Positions 10,389 to 21,349 of a stretch of DNA of 64,000 nucleotides are shown piece by piece. This stretch comes from Lachancea kluyveri NRRL Y-12651 (lineage: Eukaryota > Ascomycota > Saccharomycetes > Saccharomycetales > Saccharomycetaceae). The notes under the pieces are model-generated. The model was given only the letters and a program-made list of their open reading frames with translations, was not told where the DNA came from and searched no databases. Location of the stretch: assembly GCA_000149225.2 (NCBI GenBank), contig CM000689.1:620001-684000 (forward strand), in the 5' to 3' direction. Position numbers and translations under genes: made by a program. Every line of letters begins with the position of its first letter. Position 1 is the stretch's first letter.

Positions 10389-11216
10389 TTCACCTTTGTC
10401 ATCTACCTCCTTTCAAATTTTCCGTCCTTGAAAAAGCTGCTGCCTGGCGACCCCCGTCTGGTCAGGGCATGTCGTACGAGCACAACCGGTAGCAAAACGG
10501 CTGGCACAACCACGTCCGTGGAAGTTGTCGTTGGAACAGCTCTGGACCGTTGGGGGTGGGTTTCTGGAGAGCGGGTCAGTGCGACTAGTCGCATGTGAAG
10601 TGGGGAGGCCCTCGTTGCATTGGCACATTATTAGAGCATCAGCAGCAGCAGCAACACCCTGCTGCTGCTGCTGCCGTTGGTCCCGTTGTTGCGAAATGCC
10701 CTTGCTTCTGGCGGCAACCTTCCAGGAGGGCTCTTTCCGCGTTCTCAAACACGGCCGGGTAACAAATGATTCACGTGCTTCGGAGACTGGCTGGCTGGTA
10801 TAGGAGGGAGGAGGGAGGCAATGCAACGCAACGCAACGTGGGCCTTGGAGAATAAAGTAAAACGTGTTCATTCTACAACATGTGGAGTGAGCATCGGATG
10901 GTTTGCGGGCCTCCCTCACACACCCCTTATCTTTTGTGTCAAGGGCTTGGCGTACAGCAAGAACCGGAGTCGGAGTGGCAGATGCCAACAAACCTGTTTC
11001 GTACTTTATATCGTATGTAAAGTATACAAGGCTTAGTACATACGCTATGAGGTGCTTGGGCAGAGGGTCCAAAACAAGCAGCAGCAAAGAGATGTAGGAG
11101 AACATCGTAGGAGAACAGCGTAGGGGAACGGCGTAGGAGAACAGCGTAGGAGAACAGCGTAGGACAACAGCGTGGTGGGGTGTTGCAACAAGGAACCCAT
11201 CTACAACTGCACATTA
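10389..11216. other. PBS2 upstream region and MCO6 3' flank
   Basis: 828 bp with no convincing gene. It contains one perfect TCCGTGGA (10515-10522), the sequence known as a Pdr1/Pdr3 response element in yeast, 127 bp upstream of PBS2; a single copy may be chance. There are also GCA/CTG triplet runs near 10635-10675 and a 13-bp minisatellite at its right end. Confidence 0.65.
11094..11171. repeat. 13-bp minisatellite, 6 units
   Basis: Six tandem units of GTAGGAGAACAGC with one or two changes per unit, just downstream of the MCO6 stop codon. Confidence 0.95.
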
Positions 11217-11372
11217 CTACACGTAGCCGCTTTGGGCCACTAGGGAAATTAGCACGCAGCTGCCCAAGTAGCCCAATAGCTGGAAAAACGCCTTCCGGCT
11301 CAGCAGGACTTGCTGCTTGTGCGTGTGCGACTGCACAAAGATGTCACGGATGTGGCGAAAGAAAAAGATCAT
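11217..11372 (-). CDS. MCO6: MCO6-like small mitochondrial membrane protein (51 aa)
   Basis: A 51-residue protein starting MIFFFRHIRDIF and ending LVAQSGYV. It resembles S. cerevisiae YJL127C-B (Mco6), a tiny mitochondrial protein, and sits in the same place between PBS2 and SPT10. The motif LSRKAFFQLLGYLGSC leads into a single hydrophobic segment near the C-terminus. The frame stays open upstream to 11753, but that extension is Ala/Asn/Gly-rich low complexity and overlaps the start of the divergent PNGase A-like gene. The internal Met at 11372 is therefore the sensible start. Molecular function is unknown. Confidence 0.85.
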   Translation of the reverse strand: MIFFFRHIRDIFVQSHTHKQQVLLSRKAFFQLLGYLGSCVLISLVAQSGYV

Positions 11373-11640
11373 TGCTGGGTTGGTGACGGAGACAACAGCA
11401 GCGGAGTTGGCGTTGGCGTTGGCGTCGATGCCTGTGTTGATGCCTGTGTTGATGCCTGTGTTGGCAAGGTCGGTGCTGCCGCCACCGCTACCGCAGCGAT
11501 TTGGCAACCCTTGCGCGCCGGAGACTCGCCCAAACTCGGCCTTCTTTTGTTTCTTGCACAACCCGGGCTGGGCTCCCTGTTCCACACCAAAAGACTGCAC
11601 CAACTCCACTTGACCCCCTCTCCTCGATAAACACACCATC

Positions 11641-13776
11641 ATGGGAACCAAGGGAAGAGAGATGGACATCTGGAACCATGTCTCCAGAGCCCGCACCGTG
11701 GCCACGCCCAGGACGCACTCGCTCGACTTGGAAAAACAGGAGCTGTCGCGCACGCCCAGGTCCCGCGTCTACGACAGGATTCTGTATGCTCTGGCAACCT
11801 TGCTCTTTGCGTCTCTGCTGTGGGGGCTCCTGCCCCAGTGCCCAATGGGTGCCGCTCCCAGCAGTCGCGGCCAAGCCTCTGGCGCCGGCCTGCTTGCTTC
11901 CAACACCACTTCTCCCGTGCAAAAGTCCTTTGAAATAACTATAGAAACGCTGCCCGACACCCCTCCCGTGCACTCGCAGCACCTACTGACCTACTCGTTC
12001 GGCGACTCGTGGGGCAGGCCCGCCCGTAAAACCTTTGCGCCATACCGCGAGCAGCCCTACAACAAGCTGGTTTTGGAACTGGTCACCAACGTCTCGGGCA
12101 CCCAGTTCGACAGGCTGGCGCATGTGTTTTTGAACGATATCAACGTCTGGAGAAGCTCCACGGCCGAGCCCTACAACGGCAAGACCGTTGTCAGCGAGTC
12201 GTCCAAGGACGTGTCGCAGTACATGGCCTTGTTCGAGCCGGACGAGCCGATTGAGCTCGTGTTCCAGCTCGACAACCTGGTTACGACGAGACTGGACGGC
12301 GTGTTCAACGTCGAGCTGCTGCTGCACTACTACCAGGTTGACGATGACGATGACTGCGACAGCGGCAAGGACAGCTTCACAGCGAGCTCCGACGCAGAAA
12401 GCTCCGACACCCCTGTGTCTGCTTTCCACGACGTTTTCCTACACTACATCCAAGAGCCGCCCACCTCCGTCCACCCGTTAGTAGAGCAATTCACAAAGAC
12501 CCCCCTCCTCTACTACCCTCTGTCCTCCCACAACAATCCCCGCTGGAAGCGTCCGCTCCACGAGTTTGGGCCCGCAACCTCGCACCACGTCAGCAGTGCC
12601 GTTGTCGAGGTGTTTGCCTCGGGCAATGCAGCTGAGGAGTTCTGGTACACCAACGTGCTCGACAAGTACACGGACCGGTTTGCCTCCCAGGGCCATAGCC
12701 TGCTGGGCCACGGCCCGCTGCGCGTTCTCAACATCTACATCTCAAACTCCGAGGCCGAGTACCTCGTGGACTCCTTTGTTCCAACCCCGATCATCTTCAC
12801 AGGAGGCCTCTCGCCTCCGCTGTGGAGGCCCTGTGTTGGCATTGACGCCTTTGACATCGAGAGCTACCGCGTCAATCTGACTCCATTCCTGAGCTTGCTG
12901 GTGCAGGGCGGCTGGGAGCTAGAGATCGAGGTGGCCAGCAGTGTTGTCGACGAATACAAGAGCACCGTTGGCGAAAACTGGATTCTGTCCGGTAACCTGC
13001 TTTTGTGGGAAGACGGTCACGGCAGCGAGGGTGCCGACCAGCGCTTTTCTCTGGGGTACGGGCAACTGCTAAACTCCACTCTGGCCGAGCCAACATTCCA
13101 GGTGGCGGTAGACGACAGGGACAAGTCTGCCCTGTATCAGCTCGTCAACTCCACCGTTGGCCTGCACATCAGCAGCGAGGTGCGCTTTCAAAACGAGACG
13201 TACGTTCTCCAGGAGCGCATCGAAAACAGGTTCACCAGCAACCAGACCTACCTGGACTCGGCAGATGTGGAAGCAACTGTGACCGTGTTGGAGAAGCTGC
13301 GCAGGACCAGCATCTTCAAAGATGGCACTGAGCTTATCCAATTGGCAGACAAGACGTCATGGCAGCTGATAGCGGTTGTCGAAATGGAAGGGCTCAACCG
13401 GGAAACGTCGGAACTGACGTACTCCACCGATGTTGTGAGGGAAGTGGGTAGATTTAGGATCCTGAAGGACTTCTCCCACGGACCGACCCGCGACTCTACA
13501 GGCGAATCCGCAGGCGACTCTGCAGACGAATTCTCCATCGACGCAGCGCAGCGGAACTCCCACCATCGCGATGTCATTCTTGCGTTGGAGGGCTCCCAGG
13601 TGGGCAAAGCGACCTACACACTGTCTCCCAACGGCAACCACGGCTCAGGAGACAGCCTGCACTCCGTAAGGGTGGTTCGTTCATGGCCACGCAAGGAGAA
13701 CTACAAGCGCGACGTTATCGTCAAGAACAACGAAGTTGCCGTCGATTTGATAAGCAAAGGGGACCATTACCATTGA
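11641..13776 (+). CDS. peptide-N-glycosidase A-like amidase, type II membrane protein
   Basis: 711 residues resembling the PNGase A family of fungi and plants, which cleaves N-glycans from glycopeptides. A short cytosolic N-terminus is followed by one membrane segment (about 47-64, ILYALATLLFASLLWGLL), suggesting a signal-anchored enzyme facing the secretory lumen. Family-like stretches are YSFGDSWGRPARKTFAP, HVFLNDINVWRSSTAEPYNG and FNVELLLHYYQV; many N-x-S/T sequons are present, for example NVSG, NLTP, NSTL, NETY and NQTY. S. cerevisiae has no member in this position, so the gene is either ancestral and lost there or gained here. Catalytic residues cannot be assigned from sequence alone. 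It is divergent from MCO6 with a 268-bp shared upstream region and convergent with SPT10. Confidence 0.8.
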   Translation: MGTKGREMDIWNHVSRARTVATPRTHSLDLEKQELSRTPRSRVYDRILYALATLLFASLLWGLLPQCPMGAAPSSRGQASGAGLLASNTTSPVQKSFEITIETLPDTPPVHSQHLLTYSFGDSWGRPARKTFAPYREQPYNKLVLELVTNVSGTQFDRLAHVFLNDINVWRSSTAEPYNGKTVVSESSKDVSQYMALFEPDEPIELVFQLDNLVTTRLDGVFNVELLLHYYQVDDDDDCDSGKDSFTASSDAESSDTPVSAFHDVFLHYIQEPPTSVHPLVEQFTKTPLLYYPLSSHNNPRWKRPLHEFGPATSHHVSSAVVEVFASGNAAEEFWYTNVLDKYTDRFASQGHSLLGHGPLRVLNIYISNSEAEYLVDSFVPTPIIFTGGLSPPLWRPCVGIDAFDIESYRVNLTPFLSLLVQGGWELEIEVASSVVDEYKSTVGENWILSGNLLLWEDGHGSEGADQRFSLGYGQLLNSTLAEPTFQVAVDDRDKSALYQLVNSTVGLHISSEVRFQNETYVLQERIENRFTSNQTYLDSADVEATVTVLEKLRRTSIFKDGTELIQLADKTSWQLIAVVEMEGLNRETSELTYSTDVVREVGRFRILKDFSHGPTRDSTGESAGDSADEFSIDAAQRNSHHRDVILALEGSQVGKATYTLSPNGNHGSGDSLHSVRVVRSWPRKENYKRDVIVKNNEVAVDLISKGDHYH

Positions 13777-14163
13777 GACCTACACCGGATGTTTCTATTT
13801 TCCGGGTCGTGTCGGAACGGACCATGACACGAAACGGAAACCTTGAAGGGTTGGAACAGCCGTCTTCAAAGAAAACAAGTAGAACAATGCAAAAGGGAAA
13901 GAGAAACAGACAAAACAAACAAAAAACAAACAAAAAACAAACAAAAAACAAACAAAAAACAAACAAGAAAACAAACAAGAAAACAAACACAAAAAAAGCA
14001 AGATACAGCAGTGCAACAAAGATGCCGCGTCTGCTAGGCCATCCACTAGGGGAACAGTTGTACGTGTGCGATACCGGTGCACCACTCGTGTGTAGTCTTT
14101 TTCTTCTTTTCCTTTCTTGCCACACTTTTAGTCCATCTTGTAACTGTTGTAAACCTATGTACG
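13777..14163. other. convergent spacer between the amidase gene and SPT10
   Basis: 387 bp with ACAAAAA/CAAAC-type A-rich repeats (13908-13995) and no gene seen. Confidence 0.75.
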
Positions 14164-16110
14164 CTAAAAATACTCACTTCGACTTCCCCGGTAGTTGCTG
14201 CCATCACCGTCGTCACTGTGACCACCGTGACCACCGTGACCACCGTGACCACCGCGTTCATCGCTCCTTCGCTTTCGCTCCTGCTCCTTCTGAACTGCCT
14301 CTACAGCAGCTATCACGTTGTCCTCCAAGTCCATCAGCGCATCGTCGATGTTCGTGTCATCGCACTCTATGATCTCCACCGTACCGGGCTCACTACCGTC
14401 GTGGTGCGAACCTGGAGTTGTTGAGGCGCTACCTCGCTGGACAGTACCACGGACCAACTGTGAAAGAGACGTGTACGCCGGTGCCACGGAAACCCTAGTG
14501 CCAGCAGCAAGGGCAACAGACGGAGACCCTCCCGCTGCAATGTCCAGGTACCGGGGCTTCTTCCTTGCATTTTCTCGTGCATATCGGGTAAAGCTGTTCA
14601 TAGATTGCTCGTTGCTTAGTACGGGCTGTGAGGAGACGTGCCCTTGGCCATCACGGCCAAACTTTAGCCGGTGCAGAGTGGCAGTGGCAGTGGAGGTGGC
14701 AGTGGCGGTAGCGGCAGAGGCTATGGCGACATTGTCGTTGATGCCATCGCTGGCGAGCCGCTTACGCCCATGACCGCTCCCTGCCCCCGGCTCCTCTGCA
14801 GACGAGGTCCCCGCCACAGAAACGCTACCAGCTCCTGGACCAGTGTCCACCGGGGTGGGCTCTCCGCGCGCACCGTTGCGCAGCGATCCAACAACGGCTG
14901 CCGCGACCCTGCTCAGCTGCGAGGAGTGGTCCTCCACGCCGTGCTGGTGGACCAGCATGTGCGCTTGCTGCTGCGGCGACGGCACAACCACAATCCCAGC
15001 TGCATCCGGGTGGTTCTCCTTGCACCTGGGGCACGACCCGACGATCTGGGCTACGGTCTGTTTGATGCCCTGCCAGTGGTATCGCTCGGCAATCTTGGTG
15101 GTGACCTTGTTGATCCCGTGGTGGTTGACCGAGTGCACCTCGAACGCAATCTCCAGCTGCCGTTGCGTGTTGTACACAACCTCGCGGCCCTTGGTCATTA
15201 TCTTGTCGTTGATCAGACTGTGAGTTTTCGCAGACGCGCGCAGCCTGGCCTTTTCGTTGCGGTCGCACATCGGCGGGTACTGGCCCGTTTCCAGGTAGTG
15301 CCTCAGCCGCTCGTACTTTGCAATGGTGCCGTCCGGGGTCATCCCGTTCAGCATGTCGATTGTCTTTGACACATGTGTGAACTCCTTGCCGTAGATGAAC
15401 GAGTCCACGGGGGAGTCGCAGCCCTTCAGGATCCCGGACTCTGGCAGCTTGCCGACCCGCCGGAAGTTCAGCGTCTCCAGGATGCGGCGGATGCCGACGT
15501 TGGTGCCGTACACCAGCGGGAAACACGACGACGTGAAGCCCAGTCGCGGGGCCCAGTCGAGAAAACACTCCACGAGGGTATGGCCTATGCCCTTTCCCCT
15601 GATCCCCGCGTTGACCAAGAACGTACCGGTCACGACGTGCGACGAGCGGCCAGGATACGCGGGCTTCAGGTTGAACGAGCCCAGGCACTGTTTCTCCCAC
15701 TGGATGTTGAGGTTCATGTTTCTGCGTTCCTTGCGCTTCACGTACTGCGGCGTGCGCCTCAGGGAAGCCTCGCGGCCGTTGCTGCCGTTTTCAACGCTGT
15801 AGTCCAGTTCTGGGATCTCACCCAGCACCATCACGCAGACAACGCCGTTTCTCTCGTCGAACCAGACCCTTTTGAATTCCTCCAGCGACAGCGGCTCGTA
15901 GTACGGAAAGCTGTCGCCCTTTTCGATCTCCATGTTGAACTCATCCAGCAGAAACGCCAACAGGCCCGCTGGTAGCAGGCCCGGGCTTGCAGGAATTGGG
16001 TACATTGTTGCGGTTGTTTCGCCGTCCTTCAGCAGGATCGTGCGAGGCTGGAGCAGTGTGGAGTGGTGGTCTTCTACCCGCGGAGACTGTGTCATTGATT
16101 CAGCAAACAT
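14164..16110 (-). CDS. SPT10: SPT10, histone-gene activator with acetyltransferase and zinc-finger domains
   Basis: Nuclear protein that in S. cerevisiae binds pairs of upstream elements in core histone promoters. It has 648 residues, close to the yeast length of 640. A GNAT-like domain spans about 140-240 with the acetyl-CoA loop NAGIRGKGIGHTLV (about 167-180) and NVGIRRILETLNFRRVG. It is followed by a His-His-Cys-Cys zinc finger resembling a retroviral integrase finger: His326, His330, Cys360 and Cys363 in HSVNHHG...GSCPRCKE. The C-terminal third is Ala/Gly/Ser-rich and ends in an acidic segment and a GGHGGHGG repeat, encoded by the CCACCGTGA repeats at 14220-14253. Neighbours NIT2 and PBS2 match YJL126W and YJL128C. 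Confidence 0.95.
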   Translation of the reverse strand: MFAESMTQSPRVEDHHSTLLQPRTILLKDGETTATMYPIPASPGLLPAGLLAFLLDEFNMEIEKGDSFPYYEPLSLEEFKRVWFDERNGVVCVMVLGEIPELDYSVENGSNGREASLRRTPQYVKRKERRNMNLNIQWEKQCLGSFNLKPAYPGRSSHVVTGTFLVNAGIRGKGIGHTLVECFLDWAPRLGFTSSCFPLVYGTNVGIRRILETLNFRRVGKLPESGILKGCDSPVDSFIYGKEFTHVSKTIDMLNGMTPDGTIAKYERLRHYLETGQYPPMCDRNEKARLRASAKTHSLINDKIMTKGREVVYNTQRQLEIAFEVHSVNHHGINKVTTKIAERYHWQGIKQTVAQIVGSCPRCKENHPDAAGIVVVPSPQQQAHMLVHQHGVEDHSSQLSRVAAAVVGSLRNGARGEPTPVDTGPGAGSVSVAGTSSAEEPGAGSGHGRKRLASDGINDNVAIASAATATATSTATATLHRLKFGRDGQGHVSSQPVLSNEQSMNSFTRYARENARKKPRYLDIAAGGSPSVALAAGTRVSVAPAYTSLSQLVRGTVQRGSASTTPGSHHDGSEPGTVEIIECDDTNIDDALMDLEDNVIAAVEAVQKEQERKRRSDERGGHGGHGGHGGHSDDGDGSNYRGSRSEYF

Positions 16111-16659
16111 GGTTCAGATCCTCGATCTTCTTTCGCGCTGTAGTGTGTTTTGCAGGGGATGTGAGGCCCAAGGAGGAGCGAAGAATAGGATGGGGGTAGG
16201 GCGCTCCTAGTGTGTGTGCGTGTACGTGTACGTGTACGTGTACGTGTACGTGTGCTTGTGCCGGTGTATGTGCATGTGTGTACATGTATTTGTGCACATC
16301 GCGCCTGCCAACTTGAAAGCGTTCTTCCGCAAGATATTCATGTATCACCAAGCACGTAACTACTGCTGATCTGGTGGTAAGCGAGGCCCGGAATAAGCGC
16401 CGAGACATCAAAGCACAGCACAGAATGGCACGCATTAACTGGTATACAAACCGGCCTAGACAGCTGCACCGACCAGTGGCTACACATTTTTGACTTACCG
16501 GCTCCTCTTTTGTTCCCGCTGTCGGTCGCCTCTCCCTCTCCTCCAGTGCTCCGCCCTCACGGCAACAAAGATCCTGTAAACATTACAAATCTGGCTGCAG
16601 AGGGAGAGGGAGCATCCAGCGGCAGAACAACACGCAGGAAACACACCAAAGACACACAG
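16111..16659. other. divergent SPT10 / NIT2 promoter region
   Basis: 549 bp between two divergent starts. It contains GTACGT repeats at about 16219-16253 and otherwise unremarkable sequence. An open frame reaches upstream of NIT2 to 16510, but family length and similarity support the later start. Confidence 0.7.
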
Positions 16660-17568
16660 ATGACCAGAGTAGCCATTGCACAGTTGTGCTCCTCGTCAAA
16701 CCTGCAGCAAAACCTGCGCACCGTCACCGGCCTGATCTCAAGAGCACTGGAACAGGACGTTGCGGTACTGTTCTTCCCAGAAGCCACTGATTTCCTCTCC
16801 GCCAACGCTGCCCACTCGAACCGGCTAGCACAGGAGTCGCCCCTGTTTATCTCAAGCCTGCAGTCGAGGCTACGCGAGCTGACCGTGGAGCACGGCAAGA
16901 GGATCGACGTCTCCATCGGCGTCCACCTGCCTCCAACGGAGGGGGACGTCTCCCGGGGTGACGTCCGCGTGAAAAACGTGCTGTTGTACATCAACCACAA
17001 GGGCGAGATTCTGCAGCAGTATCAGAAACTGCACCTCTTCGATGTCGACGTGCCCAATGGCCCTATTCTAAAGGAAAGCAACTCCGTGCAGCCGGGCACG
17101 AGGATCGCCGACATTCTCGACACGCCGGCGGGGAGGCTGGGCAGTGCCCTCTGTTACGACGTGAGGTTTCCAGAGCTGTCGCTGAAACTGAGGTCCATGG
17201 GTGCCGAGATCCTGTGCTTTCCCAGCGCATTCACCGTCAAGACCGGCGAGGCGCATTGGGAGCTGCTGGCGCGGTGCAGGGCCATCGACACGCAGTGCTT
17301 CATCGTCATGCCGGGCCAGCAGGGCGAGCACGACGTGTGTGTAGATGGGCCGGCAAGGGATGGCTCCCAGGGTAACGTCAAGAGGATATCTTGGGGCCAC
17401 TCCATGGTGGTGGGGCCCTGGGGGGAAGTCTTGGCAAGAGCAGACCCCACCGGCAACGCTCCCCAGCTGGTTGTCGCCGACCTGGACCTGCAGGCGCAGC
17501 AGACGGTTAGGAGAAACATGCCGCTGTGGGAGCAGCGCAGAAGAGACGTGTTTGGCGATTTTTTCTAG
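16660..17568 (+). CDS. NIT2: NIT2, nitrilase-superfamily deaminated-glutathione amidase
   Basis: 302-residue enzyme that hydrolyses deaminated glutathione as metabolite repair. The start at 16660 (MTRVAIAQLCSSSNL) fits the yeast Nit2 N-terminus. The nitrilase triad is visible as Glu41 (FFPEATDF), Lys123 (YQKLHLFDVD) and Cys165 (SALCYDVRFPE). Family stretches SMGAEILCFPSAFT, KTGEAHWELLARCRA and ISWGHSMVVGPWGEVLA follow. The gene is convergent with GCD14 with only 67 bp between the stop codons. Confidence 0.96.
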   Translation: MTRVAIAQLCSSSNLQQNLRTVTGLISRALEQDVAVLFFPEATDFLSANAAHSNRLAQESPLFISSLQSRLRELTVEHGKRIDVSIGVHLPPTEGDVSRGDVRVKNVLLYINHKGEILQQYQKLHLFDVDVPNGPILKESNSVQPGTRIADILDTPAGRLGSALCYDVRFPELSLKLRSMGAEILCFPSAFTVKTGEAHWELLARCRAIDTQCFIVMPGQQGEHDVCVDGPARDGSQGNVKRISWGHSMVVGPWGEVLARADPTGNAPQLVVADLDLQAQQTVRRNMPLWEQRRRDVFGDFF

Positions 17569-17635
17569 AGAGTAGTTGTATACAGATGTAACATTTATCC
17601 TATGGAGCGATACACACAGATAGAAACGCGGTTGT

Positions 17636-18919
<1,284 letters not shown>

Positions 18920-18984
18920 TCAAAGAGGTGATGAGATGGAATGGAATCGAGAGATGTGGGCATGAGTCCTGGAGGGGAAGAAAA

Positions 18985-19040
<56 letters not shown>

Positions 19041-19108
19041 TTCGATTTCGCTTTCGATTTCGCTTTCGATTTCGCTTTCGATTTCGCTTTCGACTTCTCT
19101 TCCGACTC
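18985..19108. repeat. TTTTCG hexamer repeat decaying into TTTCGA variants
   Basis: Nearly nine perfect TTTTCG units (18985-19036) followed by degenerate ATTTCGCTTTCG units to about 19108. It lies upstream of GCD14. Confidence 0.95.
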
Positions 19109-19548
19109 CGCTTCCGATTACGATTTCACCTTCACTCACAACTCAGATCTTCCGGTTTTGTGTCCACATTGTAACCATATTACACGGCGGTTGCACGCAG
19201 ATCACACTTACATAAGTAGTACCAAACCTGTTTTTGTGGCACGCAGACACGCGCAGCAGAAGGAACAGGGCCGAAAGCAGGCAAGAGTAAGCCGGAACGG
19301 ACGAGAGCTAGCAAAAGCACCAAAGCACGAGAGCAGAGGCTAATCTGCAGCTTATGTGTAGACAAAATTTGAGTTATGGACTTGCCTTACTGGCGCGCTA
19401 CCACTGTTAATCAATGCTGGCTGTAGGTCGCTAGAGCAATGTTTTCCCTGCATCTGCGGTTTTGCGTCGGTGTGGTTTTCTGCGCGCGGCGGCCGCTGCG
19501 CTGCGTCTCGCTATGCAGCGCAGCGTGCCCTGAGACAGCTCCGGCGCC

Positions 19549-19556
19549 TATATAAA
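19549..19556 (+). promoter_or_regulatory. TATA box of the acyl-CoA dehydrogenase gene
   Basis: TATATAAA on the coding strand in a GC-rich setting, 195 bp upstream of the start codon. This is a strong consensus TATA element, consistent with a regulated gene. Confidence 0.65.
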
Positions 19557-19750
19557 CCTGTGTTTGATCCAGAGACCACCGTTTTACACACTGGATTGCA
19601 GGTCACAACTGCCACTGCAATAACAACCACCACTGCAGCCGCAACCGCAGCCGCAATCTCAATCACACCCACAGTCACAATCGCCACTGTAGCCGCGAGT
19701 ACCTCCATCAGCACGCCTAACATCTGCCCGCCTAGCATCCGCCCGCCACA

Positions 19751-21274
19751 ATGCCTAGCACTGCTGCCCGCCCACAGACATACAAAAAGCCAACCATCGA
19801 CGATATCGATCCCATCGACAACTACATCCCCGCCTCCGTGAGAGACAAGGTTTCCCTCAAGGCCTACGGAATCTTGCGACGCTTGCGCCGGTTTGTCGAG
19901 GAGGAGTGCATTCCAGCCGACGAAGTCTACTTGCAACAGCTGCAGGCCTCGTCCAGAACCGCCGTGTCGCCGTCCTGGTCCGCGCACTCCTCCACGAAAA
20001 ACTTCTCTGCTGCCGAGCTTGAGGGCGCCACTCTGACTCTCGACGAGGAGTGCAGGGAACTTCCCATTGTCGCCGAGTTAAGGACCCGCGCCAAGGAGCT
20101 GGGGCTCTGGAACCTGCTGGTCCTCCAAGACGACCTGTGCATGCCAGTGGCCGGCACTGGCGCAGAGCAGTCCTTGCCGTCGGGCCTCTTGTTCGACAGC
20201 AACCTCACCACGCTGGAGTACGCCTTGCTGTGCCAGTTCATCGGCCGCAGCCTTGTTGCACAGGAGGTCACCAACACCTCCCACGTCAACACCGGCACCA
20301 TGGAACTGTTGCTGAAGCACGGCGATCCGATGCAGCTCCAAGAGTGCCTATCGCCTCTACTCCACGACGACGCCACTTCGAGCTTCCTCATGAGCGAGAA
20401 GAACGTCTCGAGCTCGGACGCGTTGAACGTGGCCACCACCTGCACCTTTGATTTTGACAGCCGCACGATGACGATTTCGGGGAACAAATGGTTCGCATCC
20501 AGTGTCGGCGACCCGCACTGCAGGGTGTGGTTGGTGTTGTGCCTTACCGAGCAGGAGGAGGGAAACATCTACAAAAAACACTCCATCGTGGTGGTGAGGC
20601 CGGAGGATCTCGATGAGAGCACCACCACCATCACGCCGATCGACGTGCTTGGGCACGATCACGACGAGCTTCGCAACACCAAGTACTACGAGGTCGAGTT
20701 CAGCAATCTGACTGTCCCGCTAAGCATCTTGGGCAGCCGGGGTGACGGGTTCCAGATTGCGCAGCAGAGGTCGAATGCGTCCAGGGTCTACCAGTGCATG
20801 AAGTTGTGTGGCATGGGCCACGAGGCCTTGCGCAGGGCCAACCATAGGGCCTCCGTGCGTAAGGTGTTTGGCGTCAAGTTGCAAAAGTCTGAGCACTTCA
20901 AGTTCGAGGTTGCCAACTGGAAGTTGAAGATAGAAATGTGCCGCTTGCTATGCTGCAATGCCGCCATCAAGGCCGACGTTGAGGGCATGAAGCAGGCGCG
21001 CGACGAGATCTCGATGGCCAAGATCATGACGCCAAAGGAAATGTCTGCGCTTGTCGACTGGTCCATGCAGATCCACGGGTCCCTGGGGATCTGCGAGAAC
21101 GCCACTCCATTGGTGCGCATGTGGACTCTTGCAAGGTCGTTGCGCATCAATGAGGGCCCCGACGAGGCTTTGCTTTCGCAACTGGGGCGTACCGAGATCG
21201 TGGCATTGAACAAGAGCAACAAGTTCTACGAGGAGAGCACTTGCAAACGTGGCCGGGGCATGCTGAGCGGCTAG
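19751..21274 (+). CDS. acyl-CoA dehydrogenase-like flavoprotein (ACAD10/11-type)
   Basis: 507 residues of the acyl-CoA dehydrogenase fold. The middle beta domain runs through FDSRTMTISGNKWFASSVG and VVVRPEDLD. The C-terminal helical domain has QQRSNASRVYQCMKLCGMGH, VANWKLKIEMCRLL and MQIHGSLGICENATPLVRMW, followed by SLRINEGPDEA. Family members oxidise acyl-CoA esters with FAD; the substrate is not determinable here. There is no obvious peroxisomal C-terminal signal (it ends GMLSG) and no clear mitochondrial presequence. S. cerevisiae lacks this enzyme, so it is a retained ancestral or acquired gene between GCD14 and LSM1. A consensus TATA box suggests strong regulation. Confidence 0.85.
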   Translation: MPSTAARPQTYKKPTIDDIDPIDNYIPASVRDKVSLKAYGILRRLRRFVEEECIPADEVYLQQLQASSRTAVSPSWSAHSSTKNFSAAELEGATLTLDEECRELPIVAELRTRAKELGLWNLLVLQDDLCMPVAGTGAEQSLPSGLLFDSNLTTLEYALLCQFIGRSLVAQEVTNTSHVNTGTMELLLKHGDPMQLQECLSPLLHDDATSSFLMSEKNVSSSDALNVATTCTFDFDSRTMTISGNKWFASSVGDPHCRVWLVLCLTEQEEGNIYKKHSIVVVRPEDLDESTTTITPIDVLGHDHDELRNTKYYEVEFSNLTVPLSILGSRGDGFQIAQQRSNASRVYQCMKLCGMGHEALRRANHRASVRKVFGVKLQKSEHFKFEVANWKLKIEMCRLLCCNAAIKADVEGMKQARDEISMAKIMTPKEMSALVDWSMQIHGSLGICENATPLVRMWTLARSLRINEGPDEALLSQLGRTEIVALNKSNKFYEESTCKRGRGMLSG

Positions 21275-21301
21275 CCACCTGCCAAGCCTATTGTTGCGGA
21301 C

Positions 21302-21349
21302 GTAGCAGGGTAGCAGGGTAGCAGGGTAGCAGGATAGCAGGATAGCAGG
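21302..21349. repeat. 8-bp tandem repeat, 6 units
   Basis: GTAGCAGG four times, then ATAGCAGG twice, 28 bp past the dehydrogenase stop codon. Confidence 0.95.

Noticed and set aside
10515-10522. TCCGTGGA, a perfect Pdr1/Pdr3-type element upstream of PBS2
   Set aside because: One copy; the same 8-mer also occurs inside the transporter pseudogene, and a few are expected by chance in 64 kb. The PDR pump itself has none upstream.
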